From Anas platyrhynchos (taxonomy: Eukaryota > Chordata > Aves > Anseriformes > Anatidae), in contig NC_092593.1 in NCBI RefSeq assembly GCF_047663525.1, positions 29,476,501 through 29,540,500 of the forward strand: a stretch of DNA of 64,000 nt, written 5' to 3'. The position numbers were made by a program, and so were the translations under genes. Below, piece by piece: positions 38,460 to 50,700 of this stretch. Below the pieces are notes generated by a model. The model did no database searches, was not told the DNA's origin, and worked only from the letters and a program-made list of their open reading frames with translations. Every line of letters starts with the position of its first letter. Position 1 is the first letter of the stretch.

Positions 38460-40482
38460 TTAATCCCACTTTACCCAAGACAGGCGGGCTGTCAGATCTA
38501 CACAGAATAGAAGGAAGAAAGGAAAACAAAGTAAGAACATACCACATTAATTTAAAAACATTTTAAAACATTTCAATTAGAATTTAACAAGTCACCTATT
38601 CAGCCACACCAGAAAAGCAGCTTCATTCATTAAGATGTTTCCCAGTGGAGCTTTTCAGAAACATTAGTTACCTAGAAGCCTTACAAAGACGTGATAACTA
38701 TGAGAGGCATTTGTGTCATTCTAAAACAACTTATTTATCTATTAAAGGTGGATGCAGCTGTAAAATAAAATACAAAAGTTCTCAGCACTCAAGAGAGTTG
38801 TGATCAGTGGTATATCAGGATTTATTTTCCCAGATATGTAGCTAATGGAAATTAACAGGGAAAGAGAAAAGACTAAATTAACTTTTCCTGTTTTTTCCAT
38901 TCAGGCTCTGTCCTTTTGACATTTCCACGTGTAACGAAAGGGGATTTTTCTTTTGCAATGACTTTCCTCTAAATATGCTACACTTTTTGAAGGCTGATAC
39001 ACTTCAAGGCTGAATTCCAAAAAGTGACAAAATCCAAAGGAAATTAAACTGCAAAGGGACGGAGTTAGAAAGGTTAATTACCTTATAATGCAAAGTGCCA
39101 AGAACTACTGAAAATCCCCCTCGGCTCCTCCCTGCACTGCTAAGTAACCCAAGCCTTTTAAAGACCTGTTGCTTCCACACTGAGACTTGAGGCCCCTTGA
39201 TACTCGGGCACTTGGGCAATTTCCCATCTTCACTACATAGTGGACTGGTGAAGTGACATAAGCTGGTAGAAGCAAGCACAAAGTTCAAAACCCTTGTAAA
39301 TCAAGATTAATTACGAGCCAAACAGAGAACAGAGTAATAGTCCTTCGCTTTAATATATAAATAATTATGTAAGAATATAAATTGCATATAGGCATTCACT
39401 CCCTTATACTTCAAAACAAATCTGAAATTAGAGAGCACATTCTCATGTAGCTTCTCAGTGTTTAACTGTAACACTGTATCTCAGAGATACCCTTGATTAC
39501 TTGAACATATGTATTTTAATAAATTAGATTCTGTTTATGCTCAAAGCCATGTGTTTTTCTCAGTCAGGTACAAGCTAAAGAAAACCTCTAAAGAAATCAA
39601 AGAAAATATCTAGATGTTCCATAAGGTGACATTATAAAGGAACAGCTCTGCAGAGAAAAACAACAAGTCTAAAAATGTGTTCTGAGAATAAACAAAATCT
39701 TTAATCTGGTTTGAAAAGGGAACCATTCCCACAAGTTTAGCAAGTTCACTTTTAAGGAAAAGATCCTTAAATGAGAGTTAGAGGCAAAGTTTAGATTTAT
39801 TTGTTTTTTAATTGCAACAGCTATTTACCTACACTCTGGAAGGTAAGTTGTACATCATCAGAGTCATTTGAATGTGACAAGTGGTGTTCAAAAGCTATTT
39901 GATTCACTCTCACTGGCAACCCAAAGTATTGCTGTGATCCCTGAAAATAAAATAATTTTTTCTCTCACCGCTTGTATTCCAGGTTGCCTGGTGGTGGCTT
40001 TGCAAACCATTCCTGAGGCACCCCTCCACGTAGGATTTGGGATCGCATCCGGATAGCAGGATCTCCCCAAGGAGAGCGATGTAGGCGATGGCCAAGCGGA
40101 GTGTGTCAATCTTGGATAGGCGCTTCTCATAGGGGAAAGTCGGAACGTGGCACCTGAGCTCGTCGAAGGCCGAGTTGATGTTGAGCATCCTCTTCCTCTC
40201 ACGGACGTTTGCGGCACGGCGGTGGAGGCTGGCGGGGGGAGGCCGGGAGCTGTCCGCTTCAGCACCCCCCGTAGCTCCGGCTGCCGCGCTCAGCAGGACA
40301 GGTGGGCCAACGGGGACTAAGGGTGGGGGGGTAGGAGAGGGCCAAGGGCATGAAGGGTCCTCCAGGGAGCAGTAGTCCAGCAGGAGGTCATCCAGTTGGA
40401 GCTCAATGTTGGGATCCTGGTCCCAGAAGAGGAAGTCAGGAGTGGAGTCTTCCTGATCAAAGCTGTAGCGAGGTTCTTCCAT
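38460..40482 (-). CDS. Fer/PTF1-clade bHLH transcription factor, two coding exons
   Basis: Spliced model on the minus strand: exon 40482-39969, intron 39968-38498, exon 38497-38460; 183 residues. The ATG at 40482 has strong context (A at -3, G at +4). The N-terminus is acidic with a hydrophobic stretch ([12 protein letters not shown], about 27-38), then a Pro/Ala-rich linker, then a bHLH at about 87-142 ([38 protein letters not shown]), then a tail [13 protein letters not shown] and WNTS. The donor is GCG|GTGAGA (phase 1). A TGTAG acceptor at 38498 opens a 12-codon exon completing [12 protein letters not shown] and a TAA stop. From memory, insect and invertebrate Fer2-type proteins carry a very similar tail. 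The bHLH also resembles FERD3L (RERKRM, PTF-YEKRLS), which lies beside TWIST1 in human. Expected role: nuclear, E-box binding with E proteins. Ohnologue of FERD3L versus Fer2 orthologue is unresolved. The bHLH assignment is near certain; the second exon is strongly supported by phase and motif. Confidence 0.88.
38498..39968 (-). other. Intron of the Fer-type bHLH gene
   Basis: A GTGAGA donor at the right end and a CTGTGTAG acceptor at the left end bound 1471 bp. The intron is phase 1: the first base of the Asp codon is in exon 1 and the other two in exon 2. No other feature was recognised inside it, and the open frames there do not resemble known proteins. Confidence 0.75.
40020..40330. promoter_or_regulatory. 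Small CpG-rich patch over the bHLH-coding exon
   Basis: A local CpG cluster coincides with the bHLH and Pro/Ala-linker coding sequence and is absent from flanking DNA. It is similar in kind to the island at TWIST2 but smaller. Confidence 0.5.
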
Positions 40483-40497
40483 CCTTGCATCCACCAG

Positions 40498-40676
40498 TCT
40501 GAGGCAAGTTAATGAATATGTTTCAGGCTTCTGACTAACTTAGCTGTTAGGAAAATGAGGTTCTGATTTCATTAATTCCCACTCCTCAAAACTGTCAGGG
40601 GCAGAGAGTCCTGGCTGTGTCCTTGAAGAAGACTACTGCAAAAGTTTCCCCAGTTGTAAATCCAAGTGAGACTCAC
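40498..40676 (-). other. Possible 5' UTR intron of the Fer-type bHLH gene
   Basis: Just 16 nt upstream of the ATG the minus strand carries CTTGCCTCAG followed by ACTGG, a good acceptor with a branch-point-like TTAAC. About 175 bp further upstream there is AATG|GTGAGT, a near-consensus donor, with a TATTTAAA sequence directly before it. This could be a short leader intron, or the acceptor may pair with a more distant exon. Codons upstream of the ATG stay open back to the acceptor, so an upstream coding exon cannot be excluded. Confidence 0.35.
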
Positions 40677-40678
40677 CA

Positions 40679-40686
40679 TTTAAATA
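40679..40686 (-). promoter_or_regulatory. TATA-like AT-rich site upstream of the Fer-type gene
   Basis: TATTTAAA on the minus strand, about 195 bp upstream of the start codon. It would act as a TATA box only if transcription starts between here and the ATG. That conflicts with using the donor directly beside it, so only one of the two readings can be right. Confidence 0.25.
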
Positions 40687-42078
40687 CTTCTTGGCTCCTG
40701 AGCAGGGGAAGGATCCTATTCTTTTTCACTTAAAACTAAATAGCACACGTGCTTCTCTTTTTATTAGCTGTTGACTATAAAAGAATATGAATGAATGTAA
40801 CAAAAGATTACAATTTTTCAATTGCCCTTCTCCTCGAAAAACCATTGAAGTAATTATTGAGTTTGTCCACAAGTTCAGTCTCTCCACCTACTATTTAGAG
40901 TAGGATTTGTGCTGGGACTTTGTTGTAATTGTTATTGGTTTTGGTAAGCAGTGACTGGATACAGAAACAAAATACAGTCCTTTATCTTTCTGGTTAAGTG
41001 TTAATAGCCACACATTCTCCCATAGCTGGACAAACAAAACCCTATTATAATGTTGTCAGAAACACACGATTCTGCCCTCTTTGGCAGCAGAAGCCAGTTG
41101 CATATTCCACACTTCTAGTGGGAGAGCAGTTGGGATAAAGACATGTGATGCTGCGTTAAAACGGAGCACAGTGGTACCTCGCTTTGTGTAAACCAGCACT
41201 GCCACATTTGCTGCATTTTCTGATTCACACTTAAATTATACAGCATATGGGTGATGTGGGTATTTAGTGCTCTGTCTCAGACCATACTAAGTACTGGAAA
41301 ATTGCAGCACCTGTAATAATCATGATGGGTGCAGTCCTAAAATGGTTGAACAGGTGAGTCACATCTTGAGAAGTGCTGGAAACCAGGACAGTAGCAATTG
41401 TCCAGCATGACAGTTTGTGGCTTTTCCCCTGTGACACTGGACAAAGGGGGTCAAAGGTGTTAAGCACAGCCAGAATTGTAAAGCAAGTGTGCAATACAAG
41501 TGAGTGACTCCGTCTCCTTGATTTCTTCAATACTTAACCCAATATTTCAATTCATTCAGAAGTAATCTCAATGATATCTTAAATAAATGGAATAGAAATA
41601 TGTTTTGAGTTAGAGAAAGCCTAAATATTTTCTCTGAAGCATGGCATTAAGAACTTTTTCAAGGCACTTAATCAAATGTTTGACTTCATGCACAGACTTA
41701 TGTTCTGTTTCTGATTGCAGGTTCAAGAGATGTGTGAAGTTTATGAGCTACAGAAAGCTTACTGATCAGGAGAGCTAAAAGTACTAATCGCAGGAGCTTC
41801 AAATAATGAGTCAGAGACCAGAAAACAACCCCCATTTTCAATGGGTCCAAAAGGATGATTATGTTCCCTATCTCTTAACAGTGACTTAGGTTGCAGTCCT
41901 AGCTTTGTCCTGCAAATAGAGGGATTTCTTTTAAGATAAGGCTTAGGCTATTAATGACTCATCTTTCTAACTACACATCATGGCATTTTTTCCTGCTGCA
42001 GGAAGATTAAAAACAGTAGACAACAGGCTACAGGAGTGACTTTGCAAAGAGATATGAGAGAGTTGCAGTGTATAAAAT

Positions 42079-42160
42079 ACTATTTTTTATTTCTTATTTT
42101 TTATTTTTATCTCTTTTTTTATCTCTTATTTCTTATTTCCTTATTATTTATTATTTCTTC
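42079..42160. repeat. T-rich low-complexity stretch
   Basis: Imperfect TATTTCTTATT / TTATCTC units over about 80 bp. Confidence 0.8.
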
Positions 42161-42469
42161 TCCTTATGCAAAATAATCAGAACCTGTTATCTGAAAATTT
42201 GCTTGAGAAAGGGAAATGTAAAATGTGAATGCCTGACAGAGTAGATAGTGGCTAAATGACAAGAATGAATTTGTTTTCTCTGATAAGATAAGACACAAAT
42301 TTGGTATTAGGTTTTTACAAAATAAATCACTTGCTGTGATATAGATATACCCCAGTGGCAAAATACTGGTTCTGTGAAACCCCACAGTGACAGAGATCCT
42401 CTGCTCCAAATGAATCACAGCGAGGGACAAGGCAGTTACAGAGCAGGAGATGCTTGGGAGAGGCGAAAG

Positions 42470-42540
42470 GAATAGACACAGTCACGGGTGGCAGAGCTGA
42501 GACTTGAACTTGGGCCAGTGAACACAGAGGTCATTCTGTG
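42470..42540 (+). repeat. MIR-like SINE remnant
   Basis: GGTGGCAGAGCTGAGACTTG followed by AACTTGGGCC resembles the MIR/CORE-SINE central string (TGGCAGAGC-GGGATT-GAACC-AGG). Short and weak; a tRNA-derived core by chance is possible. Confidence 0.35.
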
Positions 42541-44093
42541 ATGTTTTCTTTGAAATTGTCCCATCGTATTTTCCAGTGTTGTGTACAAGCAGTGGTCTCA
42601 GAGGAAATTACTTACCACAGTCCCCATACTTGGCAGTGGGGCTGCATATCTGACCCCAGCAGTCCTTTCTACACTCTAGAAAGTAGATTTGGGCTCTTGT
42701 GCAGAAAAGAGGTAGTGGGAAAGCCTTCTTGCCTCAGCCCCTTACCATGGCACCACCATGGCACATGGCACCATCAAAGCACCTCTGTGGCACTGCTGCT
42801 GTGTGGTTGGCTTCCCACAGGTGCTTTGCAGTTCCCAGATTTCACGTTCTGGTTTGAATGCTTCTATAGCTCACCAGTCACTGTTTAACTGAGCACTTGG
42901 CAGTTCTCATTTGACTACCTTATGCTCAAATATAAGACACTTGAAAATACTTAAAGCAGCAAGAGAATAGTGGCCTTCTCCTGAACAGGACTCTGGGAGC
43001 AATGGGCAGAAAAGAGGAGGCTTGGCAAATAGCATGGTTATATTTTTATGTGCTGGGTTCCTCTTTCTCAGCAGATGCTTCTTCAGTGCTTAATGTTCCC
43101 TTCCAGATCCATCACTGCTAATAGTGTTGCCTGGGGATATGTCTGGCTCCACAGATGGAGAGCAGATGTTCCAGCAAGCCTTCTTTTAGCATGTTCAGGG
43201 GAATTTGGCTCTCTTAGAGAGACTCTGGACAAAGCAGAAGAGGGAGGAGGGGAGTGGAAGGGAGGAAAGCAAGAAAAGATTTTCCCTTAGAAAGCCAGCT
43301 ATGAAAGAGGTCATAAGAGAGGCTGAGGATCCCATCCCTCACACGAACAAACCTTACTTACCTTACCGAACAAACAGCTTCAGATCTGTTGAACTCTCAA
43401 TGTTTCTGACACCAGGGTTGTCAGAAGGGGACATGTACTGCTATGTACTGCTAGTTGGACCAATTTTGCACTTTTCTGGAAGGTTTGGTAAAGCCCCAAA
43501 CAGTGAATAAGGTGGCACCAGTACTATGTTGAGTGAAGGTGCTGTTGATTATGACACCCTGGTAAAATTTCAAGATCTGCTCAACAGTCACGTTCCCCAT
43601 AACATCTTCAGATTGAGTGGGATCCAGAAATAATTTTTTTCTGCTTGCCACTTTTTCTGCTAGCACTTAATTCTTGAGGTGACAGCAGTTTTATATATAT
43701 CTATGCTAGGTAATGGAGCTATGGCCATTTGTATTTGCATTTTAATCCTGCCAGGTCTGGGTATCCATGACTCCCTGCATAACTTTCCCTGTTCATGCTG
43801 GAAGCCACTTTTCTAAGTTCTGTTTGATCTGTCTCCATTATCCGAACAAACCCATGGCAGACTCTGGGGTTTTGCCTGTTTCATAGAGTTTGGGAGTTCC
43901 CTGCTTTCAGGGAATATTTCCACTGCAGCTGGTATCTTTTTCTTTTCAGTATTTTAGTAACTGAAAGTTTTTACCCTGTACGTGTATCTCAAAGATAACA
44001 GGGCATTCTGGGGTTATTTGGGAAATAGATCTTCCCCTCCCCTTCTTGACCTATTGACCGTATTTCAGGTTCATCTTGGAGAACCTTACCAAA

Positions 44094-44140
44094 TTTTAGA
44101 GGAAATCAATGAAACCAGTTTTAGAGGAATCAATGAAACC
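44094..44140. repeat. Two-copy tandem duplication
   Basis: TTTTAGAGGAAATCAATGAA followed by ACCAG, then TTTTAGAGGAATCAATGAAA ending ACC: a unit of about 25 bp duplicated once, the second copy one A shorter. Confidence 0.9.
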
Positions 44141-47100
44141 TCCCAGTTCTGGCAAAATGGCGTTCGTTTTCCTGGGAATGTAGTTTGAGCATGTTTCCAC
44201 CATCTTTAATTGTTTAATAAAGGGAGTCAGACCTTGGACTAGACAGATAACAAATGTAGAAAGGACCAGGTGCTCTATTTTCAGGTTAGGTAACTCCAAA
44301 GTACAAGCCCACCATGTAACTGCTGCTAATCCAAGCCAATGCTGCATAGGGCTGACACCGTGTTCATCAGCAGACCTGGGAAATGGGTCCCAAATCACAG
44401 AGAAAATGAGGTGAAAGAGGCCAGAAATTTGGGGGAATGCTTTATCTGGGTGGGAGTGTGCAGCCAAATGGTGCTGCCAAACTAGAGCTGAAGAGAAGGA
44501 TTTACAGGACCTGAACTGGCCTGGTAGTGCATTGGTTGAGCTCTTTATAGCTGCAGCTAAGTGGTGGACCACCAAGTTTCTCTACCTTCTTTTGGGCCAT
44601 TTGCAATGCCTGGTATTCCTGAACTCCTTGGCACATTGTGAAGTGCTGGGGGCAAAAAAAGTGCAAGTATTATCATTTAACAATGGAATGTGCTTCTTTT
44701 TAACCTAAAACAAGAGCAAATGAAACAACGTAATGAGAAGCAGAACAAAGACTTCCAGAGCAAGAGGATTTCAAAGGGATGATGGCTGTTTCTGAGATGC
44801 TAAAATAATTGTGAAATGAAACCTTCCTAGCATACACAGGATGTTGATTTTAAGTGAAAAAGGTAACAGGACCTCTTATTCACAGGGTAGAAACATCAGA
44901 TCTTAAAGTTTGTGGGGGCAAGGCACTGGTGAATGATTGTTAACATAACTTTGATTTACTTCTTTATTAATATAAACTACTCAAGATAGCATTTGCTTTC
45001 AAAGTCTTTGGTGTTTAAAAGTGAACACAGTCACTTTAACTTTTCTTCAGGGTGTTTGCGAAGTTACAGAAAATTAATCCCAGTCTCTTTAGGAGAAGGA
45101 AGGTATTTTCTCTAATAAAAACAGTCACTCGTGGTTTCCCCTTCCTCACTGAGCCTTTTATGAGTTGAGGGATGACCTTTGGACTGTTGCTGCCAAGCAG
45201 TTCCTCATCCAAGTCGCTGCTCTGGGGTGTGTGGCTGCTTGTTTGAGTGAACAATTGTCTTTGGGACAAAACATGTACATTAGCCTATGCTTATCTGTAC
45301 AGTTTTGATCTCAAAGGAAGTGAAGTGCTCATGGAAACTTCCTTGTGTGATGGCCCTAGGAGGACTGCTTGTCCTGCATTGCACGGTGATTTCTCCATGC
45401 AACCCGAAACATACCTCAGGAAGGTTAACATCAGACAGCCTCCAAGGATTACAGGTCCTGCCCATGACCATCCTCATCTCTGTAGCCAGTGAGAATTATC
45501 TCCAGGGAGAGGAAAAACTTCAATTTGTGTGATTAGCTAATGCTTTTATTAAAGGTTTTATTCAGATGTCAATTCTCCCCTCTCCCATTCATGGGGTAGT
45601 GCCTTAAAGTCATCAGTGAGTTCAGTCAGCTCTCAGGATGTCAGGCACTAAGTAAAACATTCTTCCTCTTGCTTGAGTATAACTTAACTCCTTTGCAAAA
45701 CCACTGTCAAAAAGATGTCTTCTGAAACATACATGAACATTTTTTAAAGGGGTGGGTTATCCATTCCAGGAGGCCAAGCACTCTTTCTTTGGGTACAAGC
45801 AATCCTGTATATCTGAATTGTTTATGGTCTTGTTTGAATGGGAGAAAAAAAAAAATCATTAAAAAATGAAAAAGCCCATAGATTCTGTATCCCATTCTTG
45901 TACTGAGGCTACTGAAGAAATTTGCTTTCCCTAGGGTTAGAAGCGATTAGAAGACACACCTGGGCCCAAGGAAAAGGATGGGACAGAGAAAAAAGAGCCA
46001 TGCTTGTGCATCTCCAGCTCACACCGCAGTCAGAAATCTTGTGATGTTTCCCATTAATGTGCAATATCTGTGGGATTTTGGAGCTTGAGGCCCTCGCCAT
46101 GCACCAGACCAGGGTGTAGGGCCTGAAGCCCAGGTTGGCATGGCTGATGGCAGGGCCCTGATGGCTGGGACCTGTTTCCTGGCTCCCCCAGCCCCGCTCC
46201 CCTCCTGCTCGCTGCACCTGCACCGTGGTCCTCTGGACTAGTTAATCATGCAGGCAGCACCTCATAAACCTGCCTAGAGACCCTGGGTTTGGAAACAGAG
46301 TCACTGGGATTTACAGAGTGATGTCTGTTTGACTGACAGCTGTTGCTGCTTTATGGGAAGGCAGCACATGTTCGCACTGTAAAACAGAAACAACAGCTTC
46401 AGAAAACCTCCACGTGTGTGAGAGGCTTCAGCCCTGCTCTCCAGCCTTCTCCCTGGCTGTTACACCTTTAATGTGCTTTGAACCCAGTTCAGCCTTCTGT
46501 AGTCATGGTTGACTCAGACAGGATCTAAGAAGGTACTGAACTGTGTCAACGCCGTTGTGATGTTGCTGAGGGGGCACTTGTTACTGAACGGGCCATGAAA
46601 GAAAAGAAACCTACCAGAAACTGCAGCTGCACACAGGCCTGCCCTCTGAAAAACCACTTTGTCTCTGCATCCACCTCTGTGGACGCAGTGGGTGGAGGGA
46701 GCATGCATTAAAACCTGTTTTTATTGGAGAGCTGTCACACCATGTTATCAAAATGCTGCACTGCATGAGAGAAGAGATTTATTTATGTATTGCCACCAGC
46801 TGGCATTACTGAAGTTTCCTCGACACCATGGAAAATGCAAAGATGAAGCCTTAAAAAGCAGTTTTGGAACCATTTGGGTGGCTGTTTACTGAATTTGGCT
46901 GTTGAGGACAAAGCTTTGCAGCCAGGCTCTATATACATGCACTACCTGAGAGGTTTGGAGGGGCCAGCATCGTGGTGCCCTTTCAGAGATGCTCAGCTGC
47001 CATTGATTTTTTGCTGTTTACTCCTTTTTCTTGCCAGAAGGTCATTGCTGGGTCAAAGAGAGTAGCCAAAATTCATTTTGTGAAAGACAAGTGTCTCACA

Positions 47101-47467
47101 GCAATGAGCAGGGAGCCAGAGTCTTGGGGAAGATTTGGATCAGATGAATCACCCTGTGTCAAAAATAAGCTTAATGTCACCATCTCCCACCCTTCCCTCC
47201 TGTGAGCTGAATCAGTGATGATTAACAGGGGCAGTATTTTCTGGAGCAGCTCTGCAGGCCGGGAAGGTTACGGTTTCTTGACTGCATGAGAGAAAAAGGC
47301 AATGGCAAACAAGTGAGCATCAAAGTAAAAAATCTGAGAGCTGTTCCCAGCAGCACAAATGCAGCCTCCCACCGTAAAAGCAGTGAAGTGTTTAGATCTG
47401 CTGTGGTGGCTGCCAGTCTTCTTGGGTAGGATCCCAAGTGTGAATTCCTGCTCTATGAATTCAGCAT

Positions 47468-47715
47468 TAACAAGAAGTGAGTTTTCATAGGGTTTAAAGC
47501 CAGAAGGGAATCATTATGATCCTCTATTCCGATTGCCGTGATAACACACGCCTTCGGTTGTTACCCAGCAACTTTGGCCCCAAGCCCAGTGGGATTTTCT
47601 TGTTGAAAAAGGATGTTTTTAAAAAAGGTACATCCAGTCTTCATTCAAAACCCCCAAGAGATAGACCACCAAAAGATTTGCAAATGTTGATAGGCCATTA
47701 TTGTCTTTGCTGAAA
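47468..47715 (-). mobile_element. Old, diverged CR1-like 3' end (turtle/crocodile-type)
   Basis: The order TTTAAAGCCAGAAGGGA, ATCATTATGATC, ACCCAGCAACTTT, CATCCAGTCTTCATT, then GATAGACCACC followed by TTGATAGGCCATTA follows a CR1-family 3' end that I recall as common in turtles and crocodilians, in antisense. It is far more diverged than the 34.7 kb copy, so probably an ancient insertion. Confidence 0.65.
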
Positions 47716-50700
47716 ACGTGCCTCTGATTTCCTAGCTGATGACCTTACCATGCCTATATTGACAAGTACCCCAGTCTGAAAGGTCAGATTTGAAGCACAG
47801 CTTGGCACTGGGGAACTAATTATCAGGCCTCTAAAGGTAGAGGTCACCCTCCTCAATAGCAAAACCTGGGAATATATAAAATAGCTCTTCTGGGAAGAGG
47901 TAGACCTCAAGCAGGACCTCTGCCAGCAGCACCTCTGGGCTGCACAGCAGCAGCCCTAGGAATGGGCCAGTAGAGACAGACCAAGAAAGCACAGTCGAGT
48001 GCTACTTCCCTAATTACCCCAATTAGACACCCAATTACCACTGCCCATTAGCTAGTTAGCACTGGAAGCTGGACCACAAAGTCATCTTGCCTGACTTTAG
48101 CTGCCTACAAAGGAGATGTTGACACTTGAACTGTCTGAAGGCTCCTGTTACCAATGCTGGGAGCAAATCAGAAGGGGGCAGTGGGATGGGATGAATTGCT
48201 TCCCAGTACTACTAATTTTTCTTTTTCAACGATGAATGGGGGAAAAAAGCCCCTACATCAACCTCCAGGAGATAAATGTCACTTAGAGTGACCACAGCCT
48301 CGCTGGAAGTCCCTGAAATAGCCTAGTCTGCTAAGCTGTGTCTGAGCTTTTACTCAGCAAATGACAAGCAAATCCATTTACTGAGGCTTTGGGCAACCGA
48401 ATGTCTGCAAATGCATGGTTCTTTCTACACACCTATACCCAAGCAGTTGTCACCTATGGCGTCAAGGCTAACACTGCATGGTGATCTCAAACCCAGGAGG
48501 AAAGAAGCCTTGATTTTTGGAATAGTTGCAGCCTCAGCATGAACCAGCTACGGCTCCAGAAGTCCCTGAACTGCAGGTTGTTGGAAGCTGGAGGAGGATG
48601 ACAGAGAAATTATTAGCATGACCAGAAAGAAAGAAGGAAGGAAAGAGAGAGAAGAAACCTGAGCTTTTCAAGAAGTCTTCTCTTTCTAAAACTTGGCATT
48701 CAGAGAAGACTATCAAGCACTGTTAGCCTTGCAATGAAATTTGAGTCAGTGTAGCAGCCTCAAGGAATTTGTCTGAAATTTCTAGCCATTGTGAATTGTA
48801 AGGAACGTTTCAATGAGAAATCTCTTGAGAAACCTGTATACCCTGGGGAGTCCTGCTACTTCACAGTTCTGGGCAGCCAGCGAATTGTGATGAGTGCAGT
48901 GTTTGCAAACTCTGCTCCCACTGTCAGCTGGAACTGTGAGTTGCACAAGCCAGTGGCATGCATGGGAAGATGTTACACAACACTTTCAGACCTCAGAGGT
49001 TCTGCATTTCATGCCATTCTTGGGCAAAGGTTGGGTCCACTATTTATTTTATCTGGAGAGGAGGTGCTTTTTACTGTGGCTACTGCGTGAAGGCAAAAGC
49101 ATGTGGCTGGGATGTTTTTGGGAGGTATGTCGTAACATGGTGTGCCGTGTCTGGTGCGTAGAGAGCTGCAGATCCCAGAGGGACTGCGTGAAGTTCCCTC
49201 AGAGAATTGGTCTGCAGGCTGTGCCGGCCATATAGCATTCGGCTTTTATGTAGAATTTATGAAAGGGTAAACAGTATTATAAAGCTGTGGCATGAAAGCC
49301 TCAATTTCAGATCAGTAAACTGAGGCACACCATGGCTGCCATCAGCTCAGGAGGTCAAAAAGTCAAAAAAAAAAAATCTCATCAGACTGATCCTTGTGTT
49401 CTCTCTGTTACCCAGTGTCAATAGCTGAGCTGTTTGTGGATGCCCAGGAGAGGCTGGTTTGTCTGTGTCTTGCTGTCATCACGCACTCTCTGTAGTATGT
49501 CCTCCCAGGAAAATGTCACTCATTTAAAATAGTGATCCTCCTGTTTAAAGCATGTTTTATACTGTGAGAGCAGGTCAAACAGCAGACACTTTTGATTAAT
49601 GAAACACCAAGATAAAGCAAAAAACCTCACATGCCTCAGTGGGAAAAGGTATAAAGGACAGACGTTCAGTGCTATTCAGCATTTGGGGGAGGGGGTGGAG
49701 GCGGGGGGTAATGAGCAGGAATGATCATACCTAAAAAGACAGCCAAAGCCAATGCTTGCAATTGCCAAGGCATCAGCCAAAAGGAAAACACAACTCTGAT
49801 CGCAGAGTAAATTCATGTATGAGTCATGATGGGCCAAGAACAAGTTTGCTTTCTTTTCCCCCTCATTGAACAGATGATGATTATAAGATAAATCATGCTT
49901 GGAGTCAAATCAAGTGATTGGATTAAAGTTTAGTTAAGTATTTAGAGACTGTTTGGGACACAATGGAAAGCTAATTGAAAACTTACATTTGTGAGACCCT
50001 TGAACTCTCCAGCTCTTAATAAAATACTACTGCAAAGTACACCAGGGATCCCTGTGGGAAAGATTCCTCTCCACAAGTGCTTTTATTCCTCAGGTATGTA
50101 AAAAAATGGTATTCATTTTCTCTACAAGTTCACCAAAGAAAAGAATTTTCATGATCATAATTCAGCTATTGCTCATGATACAGTAACAATCTATTCATCT
50201 CACTGAAAATCAGTGAAGCGAGGCAAAGAAAAGTCACTTCTTTAAAAAATGAAGTTTTAAACACTTCATTCTTTTAACTAGTCTTTGCTCTTCTGAGCAG
50301 CTGGTATTCCAGCGTGACTGGCTGCCTGCACTGGGCTGAAGTGACTCTAGAGTCTTATGAACTATGTAAAAATTCCTTCTGGATGTGCTGTTGTAGGAAA
50401 TGTCATGCTTTATTTGTACTAATAATATAATTGCATTCTGGAATCACCCCCAGTTCTTAAGGAACATACCCAGCCTCCCCAGCTTCAAAGTACTGTCCTT
50501 TTTGGTGGAAATACCAGTGAAACCCACAATGAAAGAGAACAAACTTCCTCATGTACACACACAAACACACACATACAAACACACAGAATTGCAAAAGCAG
50601 TGCTGGTTCTTCATTTAGCCACTTTCTTGATAAACCTCATCATTGAAGTAAAGCTGCAGAAACTCTGCAGTCAGGTTCATTTGCCCCCTTGCACTTTCTG

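Larger units (their letters stand above)
40690..47467. other. Upstream flank of the Fer-type gene, no gene seen
   Basis: Only the MIR-like patch, T-rich tract and small tandem duplication listed separately. No coding exon was recognised. Confidence 0.45.

Noticed and set aside
39941..39968. A 28-nt GT...AG 'intron' directly after the first coding exon of the Fer-type gene, giving [13 protein letters not shown] instead of DLTARLSW.
   Set aside because: 28 nt is too short for a vertebrate spliceosomal intron; the 1471-bp intron gives the family-like tail and an immediate stop in matching phase. The partial resemblance looks coincidental.
40483..40494. A start of the Fer-type protein at the GTG at 40494.
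   Set aside because: GTG is not a normal eukaryotic start; the ATG at 40482 has a strong context.
44096..44575. A 159-codon minus-strand open frame.
   Set aside because: Runs through a recent tandem duplication and has no domain features.
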